DNA of 64,000 nt from Verrucomicrobiota bacterium (GCA_022709905.1 JAKLHY010000016.1:47767-111766), one strand, 5' to 3'; numbered from the stretch's first letter, positions 26,279 through 36,134 are shown. Made by a program: numbers and translations. Notes: a model not told the origin generated them from the letters alone.

Positions 26279-28651
26279 CTAGCTGTTCAGCAGCATCCGA
26301 ACCAGGTTGGGCATGCCCGCGCCCTGGTGCATTCGATCCCGACGCAAGTCCGTGCAGTTGTCCAGCAGGATGGTTTTGACCTTCTCGGGGAAGCCAATGA
26401 ACTCGCGGCGCGCGGAAAGGAAACCCGCAATAATCCCGGAAACATGCGGCGCGGCCATGCTCGTGCCGCTCATCCGCACATAACACCGGTCCTCGGTGTC
26501 GTCTTTGCCCTGGGGCCGGGCGCCCGCCCGGCAGGACAGGATTTGTTCTCCGGGCGCGACCAAGTCGGGCTTGGACCGGCCATCGGCCGTGGGACCCCGC
26601 GAACTGAAGAAGGAAACTCCATACAGATGGGGCTTGGTTTTGTGGATGGATCCCACCGCGATGGCTTCATCGAGATTCGCCGGGTCACCTATTGAAAGGT
26701 CCATGTTAATGCCCGAGGTTTGCTCGCCCTGCTGCAGTTCAAGGTAACCCTCATTGCCCGCCGCAATGACCACGACCACACCTTGGCGCCAGAGTTTTCT
26801 CAGTTGTTTGCACAGCGGGGAATCGCCACAACCAAAAACCTGCGGGTCAAACGCGCCCCCCAGACTCAGGTTCACTCCGTGAATGACCTGCTGCGGCGCA
26901 TTCAGATTGGTCTCAAACACGTGATCGAGCGCCTTAATGATCTTGGCGTCATTCCCGTAACCCTCGTCGTCCAGCACCTTGTACGAGATCAGCCGCGTTC
27001 GGGGCGCCACACCGAATATCTCGAGCCTCGCATCACTGCCGGCAATAATGCCCGCCACATGCGTCCCATGACCATTTCGGTCCAAGCCCGCCTGCGAGTT
27101 CGGGCCCGGCTGTCGTTCAATCACTTTGCCGGTCTTGAGACAATCGAATACCCTGAGGACATTTTGTTCCGCTGCAAAATGCGGATGATCCCAGTCAATA
27201 CCCGAGTCCAACACGGCCCAGGTGATATCCTGGCCCAAGGCGCCGTAACCCAAATGGGCGGTGCGCGCTTGAACCGTGTGCACCGATTGGTTCAACAACG
27301 CCGTTTTTCGGCCATTGCGGAAGACCCGGTAAACCAGATTGGCACTCAAGTCTTCCGACAACCGTTCGATTTCCGAACGTGTCAGGTTAACCCCGACAAA
27401 ATTCTGGAGCACCTCCAAATCCATCTCCTCCTCGGTTAAGGCCATTCCGGTGCGTTTCCGGTGCAACTCCATGGTTTGGCGGATCCACCCCGTCACCTCG
27501 TCGCGCACCTGCGACAGTGTCATCGCCGGCTGATGGGGAGCGCGTTTTTCACGCAGCTCGATCAAAACGGGATGTCGTTCCTCGCTAGGACCGGTCTCCA
27601 TGAGCCGCACAACATCACGCGCAATCGTAAAAGGCGCAATCCGCTGGAACAGATCCGGCTGGACCGTTCCATGCACGACCTCGTGCACAACCGGGATCCC
27701 CAGGTAACCGGATCCTGAATGTGGATCCTTGGGACTTTCCAGGTTCCAACGCAAATAGTCTTCCACCGCCACTTGACCCGAAGGCCGGTAATCCCCAGCC
27801 AGACGTTTGTCGGCGCAAACCGGATCCAGGGGATCGGCGACATTCACCCACCGCCGCGCTACCGCCGGCACCTGCAAACCTCCATTCTGGCCCGTCAATC
27901 GCTTGAGCTGATCCTGCACCTCCTTGAGTCCCAGCGGAGATCCCACCGTCAAAAACAGTTCAATGGCGGCATCGGTTTTCTTCATTCGGCTCAGCACATC
28001 ATATGCGATCATCGAGCCTTGACTGTGGCCAATCACCACGAATGGCCCCCCGCCCGGCAATAATCGATCCTCGAGACTCCGGCGCATCACTTCACGCCGT
28101 TCCTCGTCGAAAAAGAATTCGTAAACATCCTTGAGCCAACGCTTGGTAATCTGGCGGGTGAAGAAATCTCGAAGTTTCTTGGGCAACGGCAGCACGCGCG
28201 GGCCATAATCGCTGGCGCGAAATCCCGGTCGATCCGCCGCACTTGGCTGCAACATCTCTTTGGCCAACCGTCGCATCGATTCCCGGGCCGTCGAATGGGC
28301 ATCTGGCGGCAGTAATTGTTCAACGCCAACCGCCACGTCCGATTGCGACTGAGCGCCCATCGCGCCAACCTCATCCCGGCCGAGATCCGAGACATCGGAC
28401 GTGCGGCAGTTGCCGGGCAGCGGCTCGGGGTAAAGCAATCGGTTGACCCAGTAAGCCAGCCGGCTGCGCTCACCCAAATCAAATCCAAACAAGGCCGTGT
28501 CCCACTGGCATTTCAATACGTCCGCCGGCGGCTTGTTGCCTATGCCATGCACGTAAATAATTGTTTTGGCTTGACCCTGGGTGCGTGGAAGATCGGCGCT
28601 GCTTGCCACCGCGCGAGCCGATCCATTCTTTGAAGACTTCTTCTTGGGCAT
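26279..28651 (-). CDS. alpha/beta-hydrolase-subtilisin (S8 peptidase) fusion protein
   Basis: 790 residues, two enzymes in one chain. Residues about 25-350 are an alpha/beta-hydrolase of lipase/esterase type: IIYVHGIGNKPP at about 31 and the nucleophile elbow VVIGHSQGSM (Ser210), with candidate His in HEVVHG (about 323-327). Residues about 475-785 are a subtilisin domain with a complete triad: Asp482 (AVLDSGID), His528 (NGHGTHVAG), Ser731 (GTSMAAPHVSG), plus the oxyanion Asn in AAGNEG. Between them is a helical linker. There is no signal peptide, so it should act in the cytosol, unlike most subtilisins. The ATG at 28651 is preferred to that at 28666 because GGAGGG precedes it. It follows two NTPase genes on the same strand, so it is the likely effector of that cassette. 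Confidence 0.88.
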   Translation of the reverse strand: MPKKKSSKNGSARAVASSADLPRTQGQAKTIIYVHGIGNKPPADVLKCQWDTALFGFDLGERSRLAYWVNRLLYPEPLPGNCRTSDVSDLGRDEVGAMGAQSQSDVAVGVEQLLPPDAHSTARESMRRLAKEMLQPSAADRPGFRASDYGPRVLPLPKKLRDFFTRQITKRWLKDVYEFFFDEERREVMRRSLEDRLLPGGGPFVVIGHSQGSMIAYDVLSRMKKTDAAIELFLTVGSPLGLKEVQDQLKRLTGQNGGLQVPAVARRWVNVADPLDPVCADKRLAGDYRPSGQVAVEDYLRWNLESPKDPHSGSGYLGIPVVHEVVHGTVQPDLFQRIAPFTIARDVVRLMETGPSEERHPVLIELREKRAPHQPAMTLSQVRDEVTGWIRQTMELHRKRTGMALTEEEMDLEVLQNFVGVNLTRSEIERLSEDLSANLVYRVFRNGRKTALLNQSVHTVQARTAHLGYGALGQDITWAVLDSGIDWDHPHFAAEQNVLRVFDCLKTGKVIERQPGPNSQAGLDRNGHGTHVAGIIAGSDARLEIFGVAPRTRLISYKVLDDEGYGNDAKIIKALDHVFETNLNAPQQVIHGVNLSLGGAFDPQVFGCGDSPLCKQLRKLWRQGVVVVIAAGNEGYLELQQGEQTSGINMDLSIGDPANLDEAIAVGSIHKTKPHLYGVSFFSSRGPTADGRSKPDLVAPGEQILSCRAGARPQGKDDTEDRCYVRMSGTSMAAPHVSGIIAGFLSARREFIGFPEKVKTILLDNCTDLRRDRMHQGAGMPNLVRMLLNS

Positions 28652-28881
28652 ATTCCCTCCTTCCATGGCGTCCCTCGAGAGGTGCCCGCTTGCACGGAGG
28701 AATCACCTGCGGAGAGGGGCTATTGATCGTCTGTGAATCGATTGGTTTCCCTTGTCCTTCCCGATGGATGTTTGAGTCCCAAACCTGCAACGTTAACCGC
28801 GTCGCTGGATTCAAACTGCGCTCTTACACCCTTCAGAATGGATCTATTTTAACAACGATGCAAGCTGGATGATATGACCAT

Positions 28882-30471
28882 CTAATGCTTTGACTGTTCA
28901 CCTTGCCTGGTATCTTCCCTCACATGGTTGAAAAGTTCTACAGCGGCGCAGCAAACAGCGGTAATAAAACTATGCGTAACTAGTTCGCCATATTCCTTGG
29001 CATGTTGGCCGAAATTGCCCGCCTTATGAACTGCCTCGAGAAGCAGGAAGGTCGAGCGACGAGATTTTGCCTTTCCTGCCGATTTTTCATCGTGCAGTAA
29101 GCCCAACAATTTCATTCGCGTTCCACGTGCTTGAGGCACTCTCCCGGATATAATCTCTCGATCATTGTCCGAGTTGCCTAGCTTTCCATCGGACTTCCAC
29201 GCGCCGATCCACTGCTGGTCGATCGTTTCATCCGGAAACTCGAACTGCACCAGTGCATCCAGACAGGAATCGGCGAAGTTCCGAATTAGCGCTTTCGCCG
29301 TTTCGGAATTCGGCATCGCCTTGAGCAATTCTCTCAAATGGTGCTCCGCATCGTTGTTGAAACCACGCAACGCGTTCAATCGCAGCTGGAAGACGTCGCC
29401 GATATTTCGGTCGTAGTCTTCGATCGCACCAAAGAGTTTCTGCACCTCCGGGAGGACTTTCCCGTGTTGAGCCGCATAACGCTCCATGATCCTGCAATTT
29501 CCCCGCAGTTTGTTGCCCCCGACTTCGACCGCCAAGCCGCGATGCACTAATTCGTCAATCCGATCCGGTATTAGACTAGAGCGTGATTTCTCCGATTGGG
29601 TTGCCAACTCCCAGAAGTCTAGTCGTGATTCCGCGAGATCGGCCCATAGAATGTCTATGTGTTCCCGATAATCCTTCACCACTCCCTCGGCAGCTTGATC
29701 GACCTCGGGCTTCGATAACGTCTGCCCATCCTGGCAAGACTCGAATAGACCCTCACAGACGGCCATCACCAGAACAGGGATTCCACCCGTCCAGTTGACC
29801 AGTTCCTTACGCGCACTAGCATCCAAGGTTATGTGTCGTTCGGCAAACGGCTGCAACACTCCAGGCCAGTCGTCACTCTGAAAGGCCCCAAACCGGACCG
29901 GCTTCGGATGGAAGATGTTCCCAAACGGTGAAGTTTTAGAATATAACGGGCAGAGTTGGCGAAGTGGGAACCGGCTTCCGGTAAGAAAGCGAACGCCGCT
30001 CAAGTCCGCCAAATCGCGCAGGTTGTCCCAGACATTCTTTGTCACCAATCCGGCTTGCAGCACGTGTTCAACAGCGTCGAGGACCACCAGAATCTTTTGT
30101 CCCGCCTCGCAGAGCTCCTGAAACACGCCTTTGATGGTCTCAAAGCTCGGTCCCATCTCTCGAAACCACTCGGCCAAATCCTGCCCCGGTACCTGCAATT
30201 GCCGCTCCATCTCTCGGCAAAGCGATTGATAGAACTCCTCATCCGTACCTGGGGTGTGGCGTTTTAAATCCCATGCAAGGACCTGCGAGAATCCATTCGC
30301 TGTGGCGACCCGTGCAACCTCTCGTAAGAACACGGTTTTGCCGAATCGCTGAGGTGCGGTGACGCACACATGTAGTTTGTTCAAGCGCTCAAGCACTAGT
30401 TTCAACGCCTGGCAGCGGCCCAGCAAACGGGCGTCCCGCCGGTCACCGAGTGGGTAAGGATTTTCGGTCAT
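28882..30471 (-). CDS. AAA/STAND-type ATPase
   Basis: 529 residues. Walker A is APQRFGKTVFL (Gly-Lys-Thr at 44-46) and Walker B ILVVLDAVEHV (about 127-135, with Ala-Val instead of the usual acidic residue after Asp). A sensor-like strand LTGSRFP and a winged-helix-like region (about 255-330) follow. The C-terminal 170 residues are helical and not recognised; they may sense or bind the partner proteins. The start overlaps the stop of the upstream large gene by ATGA and has GGAGGTGAACTC before it, so the two are translationally coupled. It is probably a helper NTPase of the island, or a second sensor. About 230 bp separate it from the hydrolase-subtilisin gene downstream. Confidence 0.8.
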   Translation of the reverse strand: MTENPYPLGDRRDARLLGRCQALKLVLERLNKLHVCVTAPQRFGKTVFLREVARVATANGFSQVLAWDLKRHTPGTDEEFYQSLCREMERQLQVPGQDLAEWFREMGPSFETIKGVFQELCEAGQKILVVLDAVEHVLQAGLVTKNVWDNLRDLADLSGVRFLTGSRFPLRQLCPLYSKTSPFGNIFHPKPVRFGAFQSDDWPGVLQPFAERHITLDASARKELVNWTGGIPVLVMAVCEGLFESCQDGQTLSKPEVDQAAEGVVKDYREHIDILWADLAESRLDFWELATQSEKSRSSLIPDRIDELVHRGLAVEVGGNKLRGNCRIMERYAAQHGKVLPEVQKLFGAIEDYDRNIGDVFQLRLNALRGFNNDAEHHLRELLKAMPNSETAKALIRNFADSCLDALVQFEFPDETIDQQWIGAWKSDGKLGNSDNDREIISGRVPQARGTRMKLLGLLHDEKSAGKAKSRRSTFLLLEAVHKAGNFGQHAKEYGELVTHSFITAVCCAAVELFNHVREDTRQGEQSKH

Positions 30472-33400
30472 GAGTTCACCTCCATTTCGTGGATCGCTTC
30501 AAGCCGCTGGGCGGTACCATCCACATTGCGCCGCAGCCATTCCGAAAAAATTGGAATCTCAATGCGATATGTCCGCTGTCGTTGCTCAACAGAACTTCCC
30601 AGGACCTCCAATGCCACAAGCTCCTCCAAGTCTCCTGTCAGCGTCGAGATCGCTCGATAGAGAATGCCGCGCCGCTCCAAGCTGTCCCGCAGGAAATCCA
30701 GTGTCACAGGAACATTTAGGCTTGCCAGTTCATCTACAAGGCACACCAAGTATCGGCGCCGATAGGTATCGATCTGATCCCAGACCGATCGGAAATGCTC
30801 GTTGTCCTGCGCGTAACCTTCCGCCGCCTTAGCGGCCAATTCAGGGGTTACGCTCCGTTCTCCCCGAACGGCACACTGTTCAAAAATGCTATGGCACAAA
30901 CCCTGAATCAGAAACGGCTGCCGAGCACAGTGTTTCACCACGCAATCGACTGCAGTGGGTGTATACACCAGTTGTCCCTTCACTGGCTCGGTGACGAGCC
31001 GACACGCCGATTCCTCATCCAAACCCTTGATGGCAATGGAAATACCCAAACCGAACAATACGTTCCAATACTCCCGGCGCAGTCGACGGATGGTCCGAGA
31101 CCCGGTCAAGATGCCCGACACCCGGTCATAGCTGTGAAACACGTTGCGCAGATTCTCAGGCAACTGAGGACTGGTGATCGCATTGTCAATTCCCTCTTGG
31201 ATCTTGTCGAATTCATCTAGCATCAGCAGGATCCGGCGTGGATTAACCGCGGTCAGCACCGATTCGACGATTAGACGGAACATTTCAAAGGCATTCTCAG
31301 CCCTAAACAAATGCCTTACTTGCTTCATAAAAAAGGAGGTCTGAAGCATCCCCTTTTGGGCCGGAACAGGATGATCCACATCCGGTACTCGATAGGTTTC
31401 CACTGTTTTCGCCGCAGCGATGATGAGTTCTTTAGCGATACCGTAAAAAATCTCCTCGGTTGCCATGCCGGCCTTGTCGTCTTTCCCCCCGAATCCCTGA
31501 AAGCTTACATACACCGGTATCCACTCCGGCGGCATATTGCCACTCGCCAACCGCTTGAGCAATGAACTCTTGCCCACCCTCCGGTTCCCTTCGAGAAGGA
31601 TGATTGTGGACGGTCCCTCGGTGCGCAGTGTTCGGTTGATCTGCTGAATGATGTCCTCACGTCCGAAAAACAGCTTCGACTTGGGATCAATCGGGCTGCC
31701 CACCACATAAGGACTACACTGGAGTGGGACGACTTCAGCTGCCGACCGCTCTGATCCCACTTCAATCGCGAGTTCAACTTCCCCGCTTGTCTCCGATTCA
31801 TCCATCTGACGGCCTGTCCAATGAAGTTGTAGCGTTTGCCTTCCGTTCTCCTGTGCTAGAATATGGATGAACCACTCATGCTTTGATCCAGGTCGCAATA
31901 GATTGCACTGAGATCTCGACTCGAACGGGCGAGTCTCCAGCGTGAGCTTTCTCAACGGCAACGTTCCCTCGTTGGTCAACGCCACTGATACTTCCGTGGG
32001 AACCCCTTCTGTGACCAGCGCAGGCGAAAGCGTTGCGCTGAGTCGGGTGTTCTCCAGGTGTTCCTGACTATCGGCTTGCCAGAGTTGCACAAGGGCTTCA
32101 AGCAGTGCTTCCGCCCGCGCAAACACCTTGCTCGCAGTTTCGTTCCGGGACCGTTTCTGCACCCATTGCCTGAATTCCTGACGCGCTCTCAGAAAGTCCT
32201 CTCCATCATGGTCCAACGAAAGCTTCCAGGCCTGCAAAGCGGAAAATCGTTCCGAACCCATGGGCAGCTCGAGAATATCGAGTAAGCGAGAGGCAAAGCC
32301 ATGAAATCCATTGAACCACTTGGACAGCAGCGGGATTTCATCCGCTTCGAATGTTGCTTCAGACCTCATGGCCTCCAAGGTTTGCACCAGTTTCACCAGC
32401 TTTTCTCGCGTCAAGAGGTTCATGGGCTCCCGTCCCACTGGTTCGGTCAGATCGAGCACCAAATCGTCTTCCAACAGGAATCGCACTGGGGCCGAGAACC
32501 TGGATTTTCCTTCCAGCAGGCGTACGATGCTTTCCAGGCTCTGGGAGTAGCGAAGCTGCAGCAACGCGTCCGGGACAGCGCCCTCAGAAAACACCGGCAC
32601 GGGCATATTCCTTAAATCTTTTGTCGGGGTAGCTATGCGAGTGGCTTTGCTGTCGAAAGACCTCCTCAACGAATTGGCCAAGAACCATCGTTGGTATGGC
32701 TGAGTCATTAGAAGCCGGAAGAGGTAAGTGTGGAGACTGGGGTTAGGTGTTCGGATGACATTGATGGACGCAGCCGCTATCATGCTGGGATTGCCAGATC
32801 CCACTACTGCGATTCCCGCTTTCGTAATATCTCGGGGCACCAAAATGTCGCCTTCTCGCAAGAAACAGTGCGCGGGAACTCGAGCCGCAACCTGCGCCTT
32901 CAACCGAGCCATGGTGGGTGAATGACTCAGCACTCGCTCGCTTTTTCCCGGTTTAGGGAGGTCACGCATGCGGACTAATCGCACTTCCTCGGCGCCCGCC
33001 TGAGCGATTTGCGCTTTGACATCAAGTAGATCAGAATTCTTGATCCTCATTCCCGACCCGACATCGCATCCCGCATCCCGCAGCGTTCGAATTTCGGTTT
33101 TCGGATAGAAATGTTGAATCTCACTGAGCAGCACTTGGATTTTGTCTGAATTCGAAAGAAAGTCATCCGTAAGTGTCCACGGGTCCTTTGCCATGTCCTT
33201 AACGGTCATTGTGTCGTATAACTGCGTCTCGGTTTTATCAGAAATGCTGTTTTGCAGAGACGGGTATTCCTCGTGCAATGTGAGGTTACTCGATTCCGTT
33301 GCGGGCGGTCGCAAATTCTCCAGCAAGCTCACGAGATTCTTATTCGCCTCTCCAGGTTCGTGGTAACCCCGGAGTATTTTCTGAGAGGACTCGGACGTGA

Positions 33401-34634
33401 TAAATGCCACTGTTTTTGCTGGCTCACGTCGATGCACCACCAGCAGACACGTCCGGAGTGGTCCCAATCCATAGATACTATGCTCCGGCAAGGCTACCAC
33501 CGCCTCCAGGTGGAACTTACACAACAATCGCTTCCTCACTTCAACTTCCGCTCCACCACGGTAAAGAAAGGATTCGGGCATGAGCACTACTGCGCGTCCG
33601 CCGGGGCGCAAGCGCGCCAGGATATGCTGAAGGATGAGCGTTTCGACCGAGTGGGTCCGAATATTGAAACGCGCGGCCTGTTCCGGCAGCAATCCAGCCC
33701 CTATCGGGGTGGCGCACAAAATACAGTCAAAACCGTTGTCCAGGCTGGCTTCTGACTGAGGGCGTTGCAGAACATCTCCCAACTCGAGTTGGGGTTGAGG
33801 AATTCCTGCGAGCATGAGGTGTGCGAGCGCCAACAGGCAAAGACGATGATTCACCTCAATCCCAAAGAGTCGATTGCTTTGGATTGCGGGTGTTTGAAGA
33901 GGACAGCCTGGCTGCGATCCAAGGCAGCTTGTCCGCTGGAAAGCCCGCACCAGCAGCGTCCCAAAGCCCGCGCACGGATTATAGATGCGCTCGCCCAACT
34001 GGGGGGCCGCCAGGTCGATCATGAGGTCCGCCACCCGGCCAGGGGTAACGAATTCTCCAACCCCCTTCCAGCCTGTGAAGAATTCGATCACCTTGTCTTC
34101 CCAAACCAGCAGATTACTGCCGCGCCGCGGCATCCCACACTGCGCAAAGGGTAGCGAGGACAAAATCGTCATCGCGGATTCATAAACAGCCGGAGAAAAC
34201 CGGTTGGGCTGAAATAGGCGCGGCAACTGTCTCAACGGGTGGGTTTCCGGGGCCTGCTGAAGAATGGGAAACAGTTGCTGCCCGATATGTTCACTTAATC
34301 GTTCTGGTGGCAACGCCACCAAGGTTTCCCAGCAGGCACAGTCGGGTAACTCGATGCCTCGCTGCTCACCATTGGATTCCACCATGCCTTGTCGTTTTCC
34401 AACTTTCAGTTCCTCAAGACGCAGGATGCAGAAGAAGGCCAGCACATCGAGCAACTCGCCCATGGACTCAGCCATGCCCCTGATCCGTCCCTGAGCGAGC
34501 TTGAACTGAATTTCGTCGAGGCGTTGTCGCCAAGGATTGGAATAGGTTCCCATTGCCAAGGCCGAAGGGTCTGTTGCGCCAGGTTGCGCGCGATCTGACA
34601 GGTGATCCATAACCGTTCTTTTTTCCAATTTCAT
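30468..34634 (-). CDS. methylase-like, target-recognition and STAND-ATPase fusion protein
   Basis: 1388 residues. After a helical N-terminus (HsdM-like bundle) comes an N6-adenine methylase fold: GEFVTPGRVADLM (about 193-205), motif I YNPCAGFGTLLV (about 218-229), and CATPIGAG (about 307-314) where the catalytic NPP[YF] should be. Residues about 585-685 resemble an HsdS target-recognition domain (FLREGDILVPRD; SINVIRTPNPSLHTYLFRLL; ATPTKDLRNMPVPVF). A helical linker and a beta domain (about 865-960) follow. Then comes a STAND ATPase: FFGREDI, Walker A EGNRRVGKSSLL (about 1014-1025), Walker B RILLMLDEFDKI (about 1134-1145), LTGSRTIRRL and a winged helix. The ATG at 34634 is chosen; ATG at 34610 and TTG at 34652 are alternatives. 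It looks like a dead methylase used as a DNA-recognition module wired to an ATPase switch. Confidence 0.85.
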   Translation of the reverse strand: MKLEKRTVMDHLSDRAQPGATDPSALAMGTYSNPWRQRLDEIQFKLAQGRIRGMAESMGELLDVLAFFCILRLEELKVGKRQGMVESNGEQRGIELPDCACWETLVALPPERLSEHIGQQLFPILQQAPETHPLRQLPRLFQPNRFSPAVYESAMTILSSLPFAQCGMPRRGSNLLVWEDKVIEFFTGWKGVGEFVTPGRVADLMIDLAAPQLGERIYNPCAGFGTLLVRAFQRTSCLGSQPGCPLQTPAIQSNRLFGIEVNHRLCLLALAHLMLAGIPQPQLELGDVLQRPQSEASLDNGFDCILCATPIGAGLLPEQAARFNIRTHSVETLILQHILARLRPGGRAVVLMPESFLYRGGAEVEVRKRLLCKFHLEAVVALPEHSIYGLGPLRTCLLVVHRREPAKTVAFITSESSQKILRGYHEPGEANKNLVSLLENLRPPATESSNLTLHEEYPSLQNSISDKTETQLYDTMTVKDMAKDPWTLTDDFLSNSDKIQVLLSEIQHFYPKTEIRTLRDAGCDVGSGMRIKNSDLLDVKAQIAQAGAEEVRLVRMRDLPKPGKSERVLSHSPTMARLKAQVAARVPAHCFLREGDILVPRDITKAGIAVVGSGNPSMIAAASINVIRTPNPSLHTYLFRLLMTQPYQRWFLANSLRRSFDSKATRIATPTKDLRNMPVPVFSEGAVPDALLQLRYSQSLESIVRLLEGKSRFSAPVRFLLEDDLVLDLTEPVGREPMNLLTREKLVKLVQTLEAMRSEATFEADEIPLLSKWFNGFHGFASRLLDILELPMGSERFSALQAWKLSLDHDGEDFLRARQEFRQWVQKRSRNETASKVFARAEALLEALVQLWQADSQEHLENTRLSATLSPALVTEGVPTEVSVALTNEGTLPLRKLTLETRPFESRSQCNLLRPGSKHEWFIHILAQENGRQTLQLHWTGRQMDESETSGEVELAIEVGSERSAAEVVPLQCSPYVVGSPIDPKSKLFFGREDIIQQINRTLRTEGPSTIILLEGNRRVGKSSLLKRLASGNMPPEWIPVYVSFQGFGGKDDKAGMATEEIFYGIAKELIIAAAKTVETYRVPDVDHPVPAQKGMLQTSFFMKQVRHLFRAENAFEMFRLIVESVLTAVNPRRILLMLDEFDKIQEGIDNAITSPQLPENLRNVFHSYDRVSGILTGSRTIRRLRREYWNVLFGLGISIAIKGLDEESACRLVTEPVKGQLVYTPTAVDCVVKHCARQPFLIQGLCHSIFEQCAVRGERSVTPELAAKAAEGYAQDNEHFRSVWDQIDTYRRRYLVCLVDELASLNVPVTLDFLRDSLERRGILYRAISTLTGDLEELVALEVLGSSVEQRQRTYRIEIPIFSEWLRRNVDGTAQRLEAIHEMEVNS

Positions 34635-34735
34635 CCATCCCCGATTCCACAACCGGGGATGTAACGCAGGGTAATTTCGCCCAGGATAGAATTTTCTACT
34701 AGCCCAAATATCATGATGTCCATTACTTTATAGTC

Positions 34736-35668
34736 ATGTTTTCAGATTTGCTCGGGCAGGGCGGACTCTCTTTGGACCGCCTGCAAAGCTTCTGCAAGGT
34801 TGCCCAGGCGGGTGGCGTCACCCGAGCTGCCCAAGGGGATCCAGCCCGTCAGAGCCTGTTCAGTCGGCAGATCAAGGAACTCGAAGAATTTTTTGGCACT
34901 GAACTCATCCGGCGCAAGGGCCGCGGCATCGTGCTCACCGACGCGGGTGCGCGCTTGAACACCCTCGCTCGTGAATGCTGCGCAGCCCTCTCGGACTTCA
35001 AAAGCGAATGTCGGAATCAAACGGTGGAAATTGTCATCGGCGCTGGTGAAAGCATCATCCAATGGCTAATCATGCCTCATCTGGACCAACTCCGGCACCA
35101 CTTACCCAACGCCCGTCTGAAACTTCTAAACCTTCCAACGACTGAGGCGGTGAAGCGACTGGCCGATGGTCTTATCGACTTCGCGCTGGTGCGCAAGGAG
35201 GCCATCGTCCGACCTCTCCAAGCCCAGTCGCTGGGTGTCATGGATTACTCCCTTTTTGTGCCATCCAACCTTGCTGCCGGGCGCAAGGATTGGGCCAAGC
35301 TAATTGACGGTCTTCCCCTGGCCACCTTGGAGGGTGAGGGTGCTTTCCGCAGCAGCCTCGCACTGGCTGCCAAAAAGGCTTCCGTCAAGCTAAACATCCA
35401 GATCGAGTGCTCATCCTTCCCCCTGGCGGCTAAAGCGGTCGCCATGAGTAATGTCGCCGCCATCCTGCCTACCATCGCCACTGTAGATTTTCCACCGGCC
35501 GTCGCTACTCAGGTTCCCATCCCTTTCCTGAAGACCTTTGTGCGCGAGATGTGTTTGGCCACCAACCCCCGCATGCTCCGAGTCCGCCCCGTTCTCGACC
35601 AAGCCGCCACAGCTTTTGCCCAGACTTGCCGCTTCAGTCACAAAACCGGGAAGGCCCAGCCCCTATAA
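34736..35668 (+). CDS. LysR-family transcriptional regulator
   Basis: 310 residues, normal for the family. The N-terminal winged helix-turn-helix is clear (LDRLQSFCKVAQAGGVTRAA, SLFSRQIKELEEFFG, ELIRRKGRGIVLTDAG), followed by a LysR substrate-binding domain (about 95-300). It is divergent from the large fusion gene with about 100 bp between the start codons, the usual place for a LysR protein that controls its neighbour. No ligand can be read. The last residues (KTGKAQPL) run into a repeat-rich spacer, so the C-terminus may have been trimmed or altered at the island edge. Confidence 0.85.
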   Translation: MFSDLLGQGGLSLDRLQSFCKVAQAGGVTRAAQGDPARQSLFSRQIKELEEFFGTELIRRKGRGIVLTDAGARLNTLARECCAALSDFKSECRNQTVEIVIGAGESIIQWLIMPHLDQLRHHLPNARLKLLNLPTTEAVKRLADGLIDFALVRKEAIVRPLQAQSLGVMDYSLFVPSNLAAGRKDWAKLIDGLPLATLEGEGAFRSSLALAAKKASVKLNIQIECSSFPLAAKAVAMSNVAAILPTIATVDFPPAVATQVPIPFLKTFVREMCLATNPRMLRVRPVLDQAATAFAQTCRFSHKTGKAQPL

Positions 35669-35813
35669 TTCCACTGGCAGTCCGCAGACTTATACCAGCA
35701 GCCTGACTTACACCCCTCCCATGGCCCCCAATCCCAGTGCCATGGACATTGGCACCGCTATGCTGGCGCAGGCAAACGCGACGCCCTATTCACTGCTCAG
35801 ACAGTTCAGTTAG
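35658..35813 (+). pseudogene. C-terminal gene remnant at the island edge
   Basis: In a frame different from the LysR gene, about 50 codons read YNSTGSPQTYTSSLTYTPPM and then NPSAMDIGTAMLAQANATPY-SLLRQFS before a stop. The tail AMLAQANATPYSLLRQF weakly resembles the C-terminal helix of flagellin-type proteins. There is no start codon of its own. It is most likely the end of a gene cut when the island to its left arrived, but it may be chance. Confidence 0.35.
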
Positions 35814-36085
35814 CGAGCAGCCTTGCGCCGGAGTTCATTTCCCGAGTGGAAACACGATGTTCCACGTGCGTGTGGCCTCCTTGAGAGCCACGCCCGGGCC
35901 TTTTCGCGGTCGGGCAGAACAGCCCACAGGAGGATTGGGCTCCTGCTTTTGCACAAAGCGATCGATGGAAAGGAGCTGCGATTCATGCGTCCGGCTGTGG
36001 GATTATCGGTACGCATGACACGACGATCTCCAATCCCGTTTAGCCGCAACGAATCAGAAGCCGTGGCATTCCACGGGCCAAATCC

Positions 36086-36134
36086 CAGGCATTTCATCGA
36101 TTGTATCGACACCTCAGGGCCGTCGTATTTAGCC
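36086..36134. repeat. dispersed repeat, copy 2
   Basis: Matches 9831-9879 at about 39 of 49 positions in the same orientation. The hairpin CCGTGG-CATT-CCACGG stands at 36061-36077, just before it. Confidence 0.65.
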
